A stretch of DNA of 64,000 nt, taken from UBA7803 sp040219135 (GTDB lineage: Bacteria; Pseudomonadota; Gammaproteobacteria; Pseudomonadales; Azotimanducaceae). Below are positions 28,442 through 37,581 of this stretch, piece after piece (the first letter of the stretch is position 1; each line of letters opens with the position of its first letter). The DNA is taken from positions 1-64,000 of the forward strand of contig JAVJTA010000007.1 of NCBI GenBank assembly GCA_040219135.1, given 5' to 3'. A model generated the notes under the pieces. It did no database searches. It saw only the letters and a program-made list of their open reading frames with translations, and was not told where the DNA came from. Made by a program: the position numbers and the translations under genes.

Positions 28442-29568
28442 GCAATCAGGATTTCGTCCGCAGCCTGCCGGAGTACTCCGGCATCAGCGCCCGGGCACGG
28501 TTGCGCCAGCTGCACCTCGATCCGCTGATGCTGCTGATTCTCGCCGCCGTGGTCGCACTCGGTCTGGTGGTTCTGTACAGCGCCGTGGACCGCAACATGG
28601 CGCTGTTCGACAACCAACTGCTGCGCATCGGCATCGCCGTGGTGGCGATGGTGGCCGCCGCCCAGTTCCGCCCGCGCTTCTACCTGCGTTGGACACCCGT
28701 GTTCTACTTCCTCGGCCTGCTCATGCTGGTTCTGGTGCTGGTCATGGGCGTGACCGTGAAGGGTTCCCAGCGCTGGCTCGACCTGCCCGGCCTGCCGCGC
28801 TTCCAGCCGTCCGAAGTCATGAAGGTGGCGGTACCGATGATGGTTGCCTGGTACTTTCACGACCGCCCTCTGCCACCGAGTTTTTCGCACCTGTGCGTGG
28901 CGCTGCTGATCATCGTCGTCCCTGCGGGCTGCATCGTCCTGCAACCGGATCTGGGCACGGGAATCCTGGTGGCCTGCGCGGGAATGGCGGTGGTGGTGCT
29001 GGCGGGTCTGTATTGGAAGTGGATGGCGATGGCCGGGCTGGGTCTTGCCATGGCGGCGCCCGGTCTGTGGTATCTGCTCCAGGACTACCAGCGTCAGCGC
29101 ATTCTCACCCTGTTCGATCCCAACAGCGATCCGCTCGGAGCGGGCTGGAACATCATTCAGTCCACCACGGCCATCGGCTCCGGCGGCATCTACGGTAAGG
29201 GTCTTTTTCAGGGGACCCAGAGTCATCTCGACTTCCTGCCGGAAAGCCACACGGACTTCATAATCGCCGTGATCGGCGAAGAACTCGGCCTGGTGGGTAT
29301 GCTCACCATTCTCACCCTGTACCTGCTGCTGGTGGTGCGCGGGCTCTACATTGCGTCTCAGGCACCGCATACTTTCGATCGTCTGGTGGCCGGCGCCCTG
29401 ACGGTGACGTTTTTCGTCTACGTGTTCGTCAACGTGGGCATGGTCAGCGGGCTGTTGCCCGTGGTGGGTGTGCCGCTGCCGCTGGTGAGCTATGGCGGCA
29501 CGTCGGCCATTACGCTGATGGCGAGTTTTGGCATCATCATGGCGGTGCGCACCCATAAGGGTTGGTAA
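28438..29568 (+). CDS. rodA: Rod shape-determining glycosyltransferase RodA
   Basis: 376 residues, GTG start overlapping mrdA by four bases. It is a SEDS-family polytopic protein with about ten helices and the conserved LIILQPDLGT-like (CIVLQPDLGTGILV) and ESHTDFIIAVIGEELGLVG motifs; the final segment GLLPVVGVPLPLVSYGG is also typical. RodA polymerises glycan strands and works with PBP2. The stop codon lies in the first copy of a 13-bp tandem repeat. Confidence 0.97.
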   Translation: MSNQDFVRSLPEYSGISARARLRQLHLDPLMLLILAAVVALGLVVLYSAVDRNMALFDNQLLRIGIAVVAMVAAAQFRPRFYLRWTPVFYFLGLLMLVLVLVMGVTVKGSQRWLDLPGLPRFQPSEVMKVAVPMMVAWYFHDRPLPPSFSHLCVALLIIVVPAGCIVLQPDLGTGILVACAGMAVVVLAGLYWKWMAMAGLGLAMAAPGLWYLLQDYQRQRILTLFDPNSDPLGAGWNIIQSTTAIGSGGIYGKGLFQGTQSHLDFLPESHTDFIIAVIGEELGLVGMLTILTLYLLLVVRGLYIASQAPHTFDRLVAGALTVTFFVYVFVNVGMVSGLLPVVGVPLPLVSYGGTSAITLMASFGIIMAVRTHKGW

Positions 29569-29594
29569 GAACGGTTGGTAAGAAGGGTTGGTGA
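29560..29594 (+). repeat. 13-bp triple repeat spanning the rodA stop
   Basis: GGTTGGTAAGAAC (29560), GGTTGGTAAGAAG (29573) and GGTTGGTGAG (29586) follow each other. They carry TAA (29566-29568, the rodA stop), TAA (29579-29581) and TGA (29592-29594), one in each reading frame. Confidence 0.9.
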
Positions 29595-29635
29595 GCCCGG
29601 TCTGGGCGGCTGCGGTCAGGGACGGAACGGAGTTG

Positions 29636-30643
29636 ATGGGACACAGTTGGATGATGCGGTTGCTGATGTTGGGTGGCCTCGTGGCCCTGGTGCTGAATGG
29701 ATCCGCCTACGCGGACTACACCCAGCGGGCCGATGTGCGCGCCTACATCGCCGAGCTGGTTGCGGAGCACGGCTTTGCCGCCGAACAGCTGAACGATCTG
29801 TTCGCCCGCGCCCAGCGCAAGCAGAGCATTCTGGATGCGATCGCGAGGCCGGCGGAACGGGTCCTGAAGTGGCACGAGTACCGGGACATCTTTCTCAAGG
29901 AACCGCGCATCAGTCAGGGGCTCGAGTTCTGGAACGACCACGAGGCCGTGCTCCAGGAGGCGGAGCGCCGCTTCGGAGTACCGCCGGAGTACGTGGTCGC
30001 CATTCTCGGCGTCGAGACCCGCTATGGGCGTATCACCGGCAGCTACCGGGTGCTGGACGCACTGACCACGCTCGGGTTCGACTACCCGCCGCGTGCCGAC
30101 TTCTTCCGCCGCGAGCTCACCGAGTTCCTGCTGCTCGCCCGGGAAGAAGGCCGCGATCCGTTGGAACTGACGGGTTCCTACGCCGGGGCGATGGGCTACG
30201 GCCAGTTCATCCCGTCGAGCTATCGAGCCTACGCCGTCGATTTCGACGGCGATGGCCGTCGCGACATCTGGACCGATGCGGAGGATGCGGTGGGCAGCAT
30301 CGCCAACTACTTCAAGCGCCATGGCTGGGAGCCGGGGGATGCGGTGGTGCTGCCGGTCGGCGTGAGCGGCGACGCCGTTGCCGGGCTCGCCAATGAATCG
30401 TTGAGTCTGAACCATACCGTGGCGGATCTGATGGCGCTCGGCGTCAGCGTGGACGGGATCGATCCAACCCGGCGTGCCGCCCTGTTCCGCATGGAGGGCG
30501 TGGACGGGGACGAGTACTGGCTGGGACTCAACAACTTCTACGTGATTACCCGCTACAACCGCAGCCGCCTGTACGCGCTGGCGGTGCATCAGCTCGGGCA
30601 GAGCATCAAGCTCCGCCGCCAGGCGTCGCTGGCAGAACGTTGA
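29636..30643 (+). CDS. mltB: Membrane-bound or periplasmic lytic murein transglycosylase B
   Basis: 335 residues from the ATG at 29636; an ATG at 29651 and an upstream GTG at 29588 are possible alternatives because no clear ribosome-binding site decides. It has a signal peptide (LLMLGGLVALVLNGSAYA) with no lipobox cysteine. The catalytic glutamate is in ILGVETRYGRITG, and SYAGAMGYGQFIPSSYRAYAVDFDGDG is the family signature. It cleaves peptidoglycan glycan strands to form anhydro-muropeptides. It sits between rodA and rlpA, as SltB1 does in Pseudomonas. Confidence 0.93.
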   Translation: MGHSWMMRLLMLGGLVALVLNGSAYADYTQRADVRAYIAELVAEHGFAAEQLNDLFARAQRKQSILDAIARPAERVLKWHEYRDIFLKEPRISQGLEFWNDHEAVLQEAERRFGVPPEYVVAILGVETRYGRITGSYRVLDALTTLGFDYPPRADFFRRELTEFLLLAREEGRDPLELTGSYAGAMGYGQFIPSSYRAYAVDFDGDGRRDIWTDAEDAVGSIANYFKRHGWEPGDAVVLPVGVSGDAVAGLANESLSLNHTVADLMALGVSVDGIDPTRRAALFRMEGVDGDEYWLGLNNFYVITRYNRSRLYALAVHQLGQSIKLRRQASLAER

Positions 30644-31410
30644 TGCGGATATCTGCGGCCCTTGGCTCGGTGGTGATGGCGGGTCTCCTCAGCGGATGTC
30701 TGACCGTTCCGGATGGCCTGCCGTTGCCGCGCAGGGAACCTCAGGACGGGCCGCCGCTGCGGGTGCCCCCGGATCTGGCCAGCCTGCCGGATCCGATTCC
30801 ACGCAAGGAACCTCCCAGCAACCGGGGCAACCCGGCGAGCTACACCGTGCACGGCAGGACCTATCGGGTGATGGAATCGGCGGCCGGCTACTACGCCACC
30901 GGCCTGGCGTCGTGGTATGGACGAAAATTCCATGGCCGCCAGACCTCCAGCGGCGAACCGTTCGACATGTTCACGCTGACAGCCGCCCATCGGTCGCTGC
31001 CCATCCCGACCTACGTCCGGGTGACCAACCTGGACAACGGCCGCCACTCCGTGGTGCGGGTCAACGACCGTGGGCCGTTCCACAGCGACCGGATCATCGA
31101 TCTGTCCTATGCGGCGGCGGTGAAGCTGGGCTTTGCCGACCATGGCACGGCGCGGGTGCGGGTCGAGGTGCTCGAGCAGGCGCCGAGGTTCGTCCTGCAG
31201 GCCGGCGCGTTCCGGGAACTGGCGGCGGCGGACCGGCTCAAGGAGGATCTCGTGCGGCTCACCGGTCAATCGGCCTATGTCGTGCAGGTGAGCGAAGACC
31301 GCCTCTATCGGGTGCGCCTCGGCCCGGTGCAGGGGCGCCCGGAAGCGCAGCGGCTGCAGGCCCTCATCGCGCAGGCGGAATTCGGCCAGCCGTTGATCCT
31401 GGAGCACTGA
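30643..31410 (+). CDS. rlpA: Rare lipoprotein A (septal lytic transglycosylase)
   Basis: 255 residues from the ATG that overlaps the mltB stop (TGATG). A lipoprotein signal ends LLSGC. The double-psi beta-barrel domain (GLASWYGRKFHGRQTSSGEPFDMF and VRVNDRGPFHSDRIIDLS) is followed by a C-terminal SPOR domain (FVLQAGAFRELAAADRL) that binds denuded glycan at the septum. In P. aeruginosa RlpA cleaves such glycan; the same gene order there supports the assignment. Confidence 0.93.
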   Translation: MRISAALGSVVMAGLLSGCLTVPDGLPLPRREPQDGPPLRVPPDLASLPDPIPRKEPPSNRGNPASYTVHGRTYRVMESAAGYYATGLASWYGRKFHGRQTSSGEPFDMFTLTAAHRSLPIPTYVRVTNLDNGRHSVVRVNDRGPFHSDRIIDLSYAAAVKLGFADHGTARVRVEVLEQAPRFVLQAGAFRELAAADRLKEDLVRLTGQSAYVVQVSEDRLYRVRLGPVQGRPEAQRLQALIAQAEFGQPLILEH

Positions 31411-31508
31411 CCGCTCCGGCACGGCCACCGTCGACGAAGGTCGGGCGGCTGGCGGGAATCCGCGCCGCGCTTCGTTAGAATACGCTTCCTCGGAGCAAAG
31501 GATTTCAC

Positions 31509-32714
31509 ATGGCGGGCAGAATTCGCACAGGTAGTTTGACGGCGATGCTCGGCTGGCCGATGGCAATGCTGATCGCCACGCTGGTTGCCACCTTGTCGGC
31601 AGCAGAGTCTCGGGCCGCCGCACCCATCATTCCGCCGCCCCCGGACGTGGCGGCGAGCGGCTATCTGCTGATCGATGCCGATACCCAGGAAGTGCTGGTC
31701 GAGCACAACATCCACGAGCCGCTTCCCCCGGCCAGCCTCACCAAGATCATGACCACCTACATCGCGGCGGTGGAACTCGAGGCCGGCCGCATCAAGCTCA
31801 CCGACCAGGTGCCGATCAGCGTCAAGGCCTGGCGGACCGAAGGTTCGAAGATGTTCATCCGGGAAGGCACCACCGTACCGCTGGAGGATCTGCTGCGAGG
31901 GATCATCATCCAGTCGGGCAATGACGCAAGCGTCGCGGTGGCCGAGCACGTGGCGGGGAGCGAGAGCGCCTTTGCCGACATGATGAACCAGCAGGCGCAG
32001 CAGCTCGGCATGGTCGAGACCGAGTTTCACAACGCCACCGGTCTTCCTGCCGAGGGCCATCACACCACCGCCTGGGACCTGGCGCTGCTGACCCGTTCGA
32101 TGATTCGGCGCTTTCCCGACCACTACGCCATGTATTCGGAGCCGTCGTTCGAATACAACGACATCAAGCAGCCGAACCGCAACCGGCTGCTGCTGCGTGA
32201 TCGCACCGTGGACGGGGTCAAGACCGGACACACGGAAGCCGCCGGCTACTGTCTGGTCGCCTCCGCGCTGCGCGGCAACATGCGGCTGATTTCCGTCGTC
32301 ATGGGCACCGACAGCGACGAGGCGCGCATGCGCGAGAGCCAGAAGCTGCTCTCCTATGGCTTCCGCTACTTCGAAACTCAGCGCCTTTACCAGGGCGGTG
32401 TGCCGCTGAAGACCGCCGATCTCTGGTTCGGCGAAGCCGACCAGGTCGAACTGGGCGTCAGCGAGGACGTGTACGTGACCATTCCCCGGGGCCACTACGA
32501 GAACCTGCAGGCGGAACTGCTGATCCCCAAGGTGGTGGAAGCGCCGCTGGCCGAGGGCGCAGAGGTCGGCACGCTGCGGCTGCGTCTGGAAGACGAGACG
32601 GTGCTCACGGTGCCTCTGGTTACCCTCAGCGCGGCGGCGGAGGGGGGTATGTTCTCGCGCCTCAGTGATGCGGTGGCTCTGTTCTTCAGCAACCTGCTGT
32701 CGTCGGATGAGTGA
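31509..32714 (+). CDS. dacA: D-alanyl-D-alanine carboxypeptidase (PBP5/6 family)
   Basis: 401 residues with an N-terminal signal peptide. The penicillin-binding motifs are S76-LT-K79, S136-G-N138 and K238-T-G240. A beta-rich PBP5 C-terminal domain and a final amphipathic helix (GGMFSRLSDAVALFFSNLL) that would anchor it to the outer face of the inner membrane complete the protein. It trims the terminal D-alanine from peptidoglycan side chains. It overlaps ybeD by eight bases. Confidence 0.95.
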   Translation: MAGRIRTGSLTAMLGWPMAMLIATLVATLSAAESRAAAPIIPPPPDVAASGYLLIDADTQEVLVEHNIHEPLPPASLTKIMTTYIAAVELEAGRIKLTDQVPISVKAWRTEGSKMFIREGTTVPLEDLLRGIIIQSGNDASVAVAEHVAGSESAFADMMNQQAQQLGMVETEFHNATGLPAEGHHTTAWDLALLTRSMIRRFPDHYAMYSEPSFEYNDIKQPNRNRLLLRDRTVDGVKTGHTEAAGYCLVASALRGNMRLISVVMGTDSDEARMRESQKLLSYGFRYFETQRLYQGGVPLKTADLWFGEADQVELGVSEDVYVTIPRGHYENLQAELLIPKVVEAPLAEGAEVGTLRLRLEDETVLTVPLVTLSAAAEGGMFSRLSDAVALFFSNLLSSDE

Positions 32715-32970
32715 CGACGCGCGCATCGAGTTTCCCTGCGACTATCCGATCCATGTGATCGGCGAGCAGGGCGACGATTTCCGCGAGACCGTGCTGGATA
32801 TCGTCCGCGATCGCGTCGGCACGGTGCACGAATGGTCGGTGGACGTGCGCGAGAGCCGGGCCGGGAACTACTGCTCCGTCCGGATCACCATCGTCGCCAC
32901 CGGCGAGGGTCAGCTGAAGGCGCTCCACCAGGCGCTGCTGGCGGAGCCCGCCGTTCGCATGGTGCTGTGA
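32707..32970 (+). CDS. ybeD: DUF493 (YbeD-like) protein
   Basis: 87 residues, the E. coli length, starting at the ATG at 32707 inside the end of dacA. IEFPCDYPIHVIGEQGDDF and the C-terminal half SVRITIVATGEGQLKALHQAL are typical. It has an ACT-like regulatory fold and unknown function, and is almost always found between dacA and lipB. Confidence 0.92.
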   Translation: MSDDARIEFPCDYPIHVIGEQGDDFRETVLDIVRDRVGTVHEWSVDVRESRAGNYCSVRITIVATGEGQLKALHQALLAEPAVRMVL

Positions 32971-33614
32971 TGGTGGACACCGTGGTGCGCAATCTGGGCC
33001 GGACCCGCTATCAGCCGGTGTTCGACGACATGAAGGCGTTTACCGCGGCCCGTGACGCCGGTACGGCGGACGAGATCTGGCTCACCGAGCATGATCCGGT
33101 GTTCACTCAGGGCCAGGCGGGCAAGGCCGAGCACCTGCTGGCACCCGGCGACATACCCGTGGTGCAGAGTGACCGCGGCGGCCAGGTCACCTATCACGGC
33201 CCCGGGCAGATCACCGGCTATCTGCTGTTCGACATCCGCCGCCTGGGGCTGTCGGTGCGCGCGCTGGTACGCGGCATCGAACAGGCGGTGGTGGATACCC
33301 TCGGCGACTACGGCGTCGAGGGAGCGCCGAGGGCCGATGCGCCCGGGGTCTACGTCGCCGGCGCGAAGATCGCCTCCCTCGGCCTGCGGGTCCGCCGCGG
33401 CTGTTCCTACCATGGCCTGGCGCTGAACGTGGACATGGACCTGGAGCCGTTCTCGCGCATCAACCCGTGCGGGCTGCTGGGCATGCAGGTCACGCAGCTG
33501 GCAGATCTGGCCGGAGTGGTCCGCCTCGACGAGGTCAGCGAGCGGCTGCTCGAGCGCCTGGCGGTCGTCTACGGACTCAGCCTCCGCAGGTCGGACACTC
33601 CGGATCGCGCCTGA
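32970..33614 (+). CDS. lipB: Octanoyltransferase LipB
   Basis: 214 residues from the ATG sharing a base with the ybeD stop. The motifs RGGQVTYHGPGQ, VAGAKIASLGLRV (catalytic lysine) and NPCGLLGMQ (catalytic cysteine) are present. It moves octanoyl groups from acyl carrier protein to lipoyl domains, the first step of lipoate synthesis. The partner lipA, which normally follows, is absent here. Its 3' end overlaps the convergent moeB-like gene by 38 bases. Confidence 0.94.
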   Translation: MVDTVVRNLGRTRYQPVFDDMKAFTAARDAGTADEIWLTEHDPVFTQGQAGKAEHLLAPGDIPVVQSDRGGQVTYHGPGQITGYLLFDIRRLGLSVRALVRGIEQAVVDTLGDYGVEGAPRADAPGVYVAGAKIASLGLRVRRGCSYHGLALNVDMDLEPFSRINPCGLLGMQVTQLADLAGVVRLDEVSERLLERLAVVYGLSLRRSDTPDRA

Positions 33615-34341
33615 GGCGCAGCTTGCGCCAGTCCATGTGGCGCGCATCGAAGTACAGCACCCAGCCCGCCAGGGTTTCACCGACCCCGCACAGCAGCTTG
33701 ATGGTCTCGAGCGCCTGGCAGGCGCCGATGATTCCCACCAGAGGCGCTATCACGCCGTTTTCCGCGCAGTTGAGAGCCTCGTCGCTGCCTTCGCGATACA
33801 GGCAGCGGTAGCAGGGCGCGTCCGGCTGGCGCGGATCGAACACGGCGATCTGGCCTTCCCAGCGGATGGCAGCGCCGGAAACCAGCGGCGTGCCGGCGGC
33901 CCAGCAGGCGTCGTTGACGGCGTAGCGTGTCGTGAAGTTGTCGGTGGCGTCGAGCACCGCGTCGCAGGCGCCGACCTGCTCGGCGAGCCACTCCGGCGTC
34001 AGCCGGGATGCGACGGTTTCCACCCGCACCCCGGGATTCAGTCGCGCCAGGGTCCGGGCCGCCGAGGCGACCTTGGGCTCGCCCAGGGATTGGGTATCGT
34101 GAACGATCTGGCGCTGCAGGTTCGACAGCTCCACGTCGTCGTGATCGGCGATCACCAGCGTGCCGACGCCGGCGGCAGCCAGGTACATGGCCGCGGGCGA
34201 TCCGAGGCCGCCCATGCCGACGATCAGCACGCGGGCGTTGAGCAGGGTCTCCTGGCCCGCTACATCCAGCTCCGGCAGCATGATCTGGCGGCTGAAGCGC
34301 AGCAGATCCGCGTCATTCAATTCACGCAATTCACGCTTCAT
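33577..34341 (-). CDS. moeB: ThiF/MoeB family adenylyltransferase
   Basis: 254 residues starting at ATG 34341, overlapping the prmC stop by four bases. It has the nucleotide-binding GMGGLGSPAAMYLAAAGVG, the DATDNFTTRYAVND segment and two zinc CxxC pairs (CYRC, CPTC). Enzymes of this type adenylate the C-terminal Gly-Gly of MoaD or ThiS. The prfA-prmC-moeB order is known from other gammaproteobacteria and favours MoeB, but ThiF or a MoeB that serves both pathways cannot be excluded. No moa or thi genes are near. Confidence 0.88.
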   Translation of the reverse strand: MKRELRELNDADLLRFSRQIMLPELDVAGQETLLNARVLIVGMGGLGSPAAMYLAAAGVGTLVIADHDDVELSNLQRQIVHDTQSLGEPKVASAARTLARLNPGVRVETVASRLTPEWLAEQVGACDAVLDATDNFTTRYAVNDACWAAGTPLVSGAAIRWEGQIAVFDPRQPDAPCYRCLYREGSDEALNCAENGVIAPLVGIIGACQALETIKLLCGVGETLAGWVLYFDARHMDWRKLRLRRDPECPTCGG

Positions 34342-35174
34342 GCGTTCGTCCGATTCCTCCGCCGCCCGACCGTGACCCGTTCCAGCCCGGCCAGGTCGCG
34401 GTGGCTGACCGCTTGTGAGAGTCCGCCAGCGGCCATGAGATCCCGTACGGCGCCGGCCTGCGTGGCGCCGTGTTCGATTGCCAGGGCGCCGCCGGGTTGC
34501 AGGCGTGCGGCGGCGCCGGCGACGATGCGGCGGATGGCGTCGAGCCCGTCGCGGCCGGCAACCAGGGCCTGCCGCGGCTCGTGGGCGAGGTCGTGCAGGT
34601 GCGGGTCGTAATCGGCCACATAGGGCGGATTCGTCAGGATCACATGGAACACGCCGCTGACCTGGTCGAACCAGTCGCTGACCAGCCAGGTCACGTCGGC
34701 CGCATGCCGCCGCGCATTGGCAGCGGCCACGGCCAGGGCGTCCGGAGAGACGTCGGTGGCCGTGACCTCGGCGTCGGCGCGTTCGCGGGCGATCGCCACG
34801 GCAACGGCGCCGCTGCCGGTACCGAGATCGAGCACCCGAGGCGCGACCGCTGCGGCGTTGGCGACTTCCTCCAGGAGCGCGAGTCCGGTCTCGACCAGCA
34901 GCTCGGTGTCCGGGCGCGGCACCAGGACCGCGGGCGAGACCGCGAACTCCAGCCCCCAGAACTCCCGGGTTCCCACGATGTAGGCCAGCGGCTCGCCGCT
35001 GCGGCGGCGGTTTGCCCAGGCTTCCAGGCGGGCATTGGCCACCTCTGCCAGCGGACGTTCCGGTTGCGCCAGAACCTGAGCCCTGGTCAGCCCGGCCACC
35101 CGGCACACCAGCAGTTCCCGGTCCAGGCGATCGAGATCCGGCTGAGACGCGAGCCAGCGGCCGACGGTGGTCAC
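34338..35174 (-). CDS. prmC: Release factor glutamine methyltransferase
   Basis: 278 residues with a GTG start overlapping the prfA stop. It has an N-terminal helical domain, a Rossmann methyltransferase domain with VLDLGTGSGAVAVAIA, and the catalytic motif NPPYV. It methylates the glutamine of the GGQ motif in RF1 and RF2, so its place after prfA (RF1) is functional. The overlaps with both neighbours suggest one transcript from hemA to moeB. Confidence 0.95.
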   Translation of the reverse strand: MTTVGRWLASQPDLDRLDRELLVCRVAGLTRAQVLAQPERPLAEVANARLEAWANRRRSGEPLAYIVGTREFWGLEFAVSPAVLVPRPDTELLVETGLALLEEVANAAAVAPRVLDLGTGSGAVAVAIARERADAEVTATDVSPDALAVAAANARRHAADVTWLVSDWFDQVSGVFHVILTNPPYVADYDPHLHDLAHEPRQALVAGRDGLDAIRRIVAGAAARLQPGGALAIEHGATQAGAVRDLMAAGGLSQAVSHRDLAGLERVTVGRRRNRTNA

Positions 35175-36265
35175 GACGCCTCGGCCAGGCTCTTCAGTGA
35201 TTCCGCCTGGTGCTCCTGCACCAGCGGACCGATAACGCTTTCGAGGCCGCCCTCCATCACCTCATCGAGCTTGTACAAGGTCAGGTTGATGCGGTGGTCG
35301 GTGACCCGGCCCTGGGGAAAGTTGTAGGTCCGGATCCGCTCCGAGCGGTCTCCCGAGCCCACCAGCAGCTTGCGCGATGCCGCCTGCTCCGAAGCCTGTG
35401 CCTGGCGTGCCGCATCGGTGAGTCTCGCCTGAAGCAGCGACATCGCCCGGGCCCGGTTCTTGTGCTGGGACCGCTCGTCCTGACATTCCACGACGATGCC
35501 GGAGGGGAGGTGGGTGATGCGCACTGCGGAGTCGGTCTTGTTGACGTGCTGGCCGCCGGCGCCGCTGGCCCGATAGGTGTCGATGCGCAGATCGCCTTTG
35601 TCCATCGCCACCTCGCCGACGTCGTCCACCTCGGGGAGCACGGCCACCGTGCACGCCGAGGTGTGAACACGGCCCTGGGATTCGGTTTCGGGAACCCGCT
35701 GAACGCGGTGGGCGCCGGATTCGAACTTGAGCTGGCTGTAGACGTCGCGGCCCTCGATGCGGGTGATGATCTCCTTGTAGCCGCCGTGCTCGCCGGGTCG
35801 TTCCGACAGTACCTCCATGCGCCAGCCCCGGGATTCGGCGAAGCGCGCGTACATGCGGAACAGATCTCCCGCGAACAGGGCAGCCTCGTCGCCGCCGGTG
35901 CCGGCCCGGATCTCGAGAAACACGTTGGAGCCATCGTTCGGGTCCCGGGGCAGGAGCAGCGCCTGCAGGCGCTCCTGCTCAGATTCCAGGGACTCACCGA
36001 GGCGTGCCACGTCTTCTCTCGCGAGCTCGCGCATCTCGGGATCGTCGTCCTCGGCGAGTTCGCGGCTCTGAGCAAGTTCTGCCGTCATGGTGCGCACCGC
36101 ATCGAAGCACTGGATCACTGGTTCGAGCTCGGCGAACTCCCGCGACAGCGCCGTGAACTGCTCCCGGTCCGCCATGACCTCGCGGTCTGCCAGCAGCGCG
36201 TTCACTTCTTCGAAGCGGTCGCGGAGGCCTTCCAGCTTGGTCAACATGGAACTCGACAGTGACAT
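35171..36265 (-). CDS. prfA: Peptide chain release factor 1
   Basis: 364 residues. The stop-codon recognition tripeptide is P-E-T in RVQRVPETESQGR, where E. coli has P-A-T; it fits the PxT pattern of RF1 and not the SPF of RF2. The catalytic GGQ is in GAGGQHVNKTDSAVR. It reads UAA and UAG. The ATG at 36265 aligns with the start of the E. coli protein; an internal ATG at residue 7 is an alternative. Confidence 0.97.
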   Translation of the reverse strand: MSLSSSMLTKLEGLRDRFEEVNALLADREVMADREQFTALSREFAELEPVIQCFDAVRTMTAELAQSRELAEDDDPEMRELAREDVARLGESLESEQERLQALLLPRDPNDGSNVFLEIRAGTGGDEAALFAGDLFRMYARFAESRGWRMEVLSERPGEHGGYKEIITRIEGRDVYSQLKFESGAHRVQRVPETESQGRVHTSACTVAVLPEVDDVGEVAMDKGDLRIDTYRASGAGGQHVNKTDSAVRITHLPSGIVVECQDERSQHKNRARAMSLLQARLTDAARQAQASEQAASRKLLVGSGDRSERIRTYNFPQGRVTDHRINLTLYKLDEVMEGGLESVIGPLVQEHQAESLKSLAEAS

Positions 36266-36278
36266 GGAATCTCGCGGC

Positions 36279-37532
36279 TCAGTCCAGGCGGTAGAGCGTT
36301 TTCAGGTAGTCGAGGAAGTCCGCGCGGCCGTCCGCGCTGGCGTCGCGGATCGCCACCGTCGGCTGGTGGATGAGCTTGTTCGTAATGGACCGGGCCAGCG
36401 TGTTGAGCACGGCTTCCGGATCGCTGCCGGCCTTGAGGTCGCGCAGCGCGCGCTCGAGCTCCACCGTCTTGATCGACTCCGCCTGATCGCGGAAGTTCTT
36501 GAGCAATGCCCGACCCTGATGGGCGCGGCGCTCCCGGAGGAAGTGGGTTGCGCCATCGTCCACCAGGGTCTCCGCCGACTCCGCCGCCACCCGGCGCTGG
36601 CGCACGTTCTCTTCGATGATCTCGGTGAGGTCGTCGATGGTGTACAGGTAAACGTCGGACAGATCGGCAACTTCCGGCTCCACGTCCCGGGGAACGGCAA
36701 TGTCGACGATGAACATGGGGCGTCGCCGCCGCAATCTGATCGCATGCTCCACCGCGCCTTTCCCGAGTACGGGCAGGGCGCTGCCGGTGGAGCCGATGAC
36801 GATGTCGTAGTCGTGCAGCTGGCTGGCCACATCCGTGAGCTGCATGGCCCGGGCGTTGAACCGGCTGGCCAGGGTCTCGGCGTTGGCGAGGGTCCGGTTT
36901 GCCACGCCCATGGCGCCGATGCCGAGCTCGTTGAGATGCTCGGCCACTTTCTGGATGGTGTCGCCGGCGCCGAGCAGCAGCGCCCGCTTGCTGCCCAGTT
37001 CGGAGAAGATCCGCTGCGCCATCACCACGGCCGCGTAGGCCACGGACACCGGGTTGCGGCCGATGTCGGTATCGGTGCGCACGCGTTTGGCCGCGCTCAG
37101 CGTCACCTGAGACAGCAGGTTGAGTTCGGGGCCGAGGGTGCCCGCGCTGCGGGCGATGTCGTAGGCCGTCTTGACCTGGCCGAGGATCTGCGGCTCGCCG
37201 AGCACCTGGGAGTCGAGCCCCGAGGCCACGCGGATGATGTGCCGGGCGGCGTCCGCGTCCCAGTAGCTGTAGGCCATGCTCGCCAGTTCGCTCGGCTCCA
37301 CCGCCCGGTAGCTCGACAGCCAGGCCGGAATCAGGCCCTCGTCGGCGGGGTCGAGGGCGGCGTAGAGCTCGGTCCGGTTGCAGGTGGAGACAATGGCGGC
37401 TTCCGACACGCTCGGCACCGACTGGCGGATGGCGTGCAGTGCCGCGGCGATTCCTTCCTCGGGGAACGCGATGCGCTCACGTACCTCGAGGGGCGCCGTG
37501 CGATAGTTCACGCCGTATGCCAGTATCGCCAT
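36279..37532 (-). CDS. hemA: Glutamyl-tRNA reductase
   Basis: 417 residues with the nucleophile C51 in STCNRTELYA, the NADPH-binding ALLLGAGDTIQKVAEHL and the helical dimerisation domain at the C-terminus. It is the first committed enzyme of C5-pathway haem synthesis. It is divergent from lolB with only 49 bases between the starts, the conserved hemA/lolB arrangement, and leads the hemA-prfA-prmC-moeB run. Confidence 0.97.
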   Translation of the reverse strand: MAILAYGVNYRTAPLEVRERIAFPEEGIAAALHAIRQSVPSVSEAAIVSTCNRTELYAALDPADEGLIPAWLSSYRAVEPSELASMAYSYWDADAARHIIRVASGLDSQVLGEPQILGQVKTAYDIARSAGTLGPELNLLSQVTLSAAKRVRTDTDIGRNPVSVAYAAVVMAQRIFSELGSKRALLLGAGDTIQKVAEHLNELGIGAMGVANRTLANAETLASRFNARAMQLTDVASQLHDYDIVIGSTGSALPVLGKGAVEHAIRLRRRRPMFIVDIAVPRDVEPEVADLSDVYLYTIDDLTEIIEENVRQRRVAAESAETLVDDGATHFLRERRAHQGRALLKNFRDQAESIKTVELERALRDLKAGSDPEAVLNTLARSITNKLIHQPTVAIRDASADGRADFLDYLKTLYRLD

Positions 37533-37581
37533 TCTCTGGAGTCGTCGAATCGACCGCCTATCATAGCAGAGTCGGAGCTTT

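Noticed and set aside
33577..35106. 509-residue minus-strand frame that could be read as a PrmC-MoeB fusion
   Set aside because: Its N-terminal half is prmC DNA in another frame; two separate overlapping genes (ATGA junction) explain the region.
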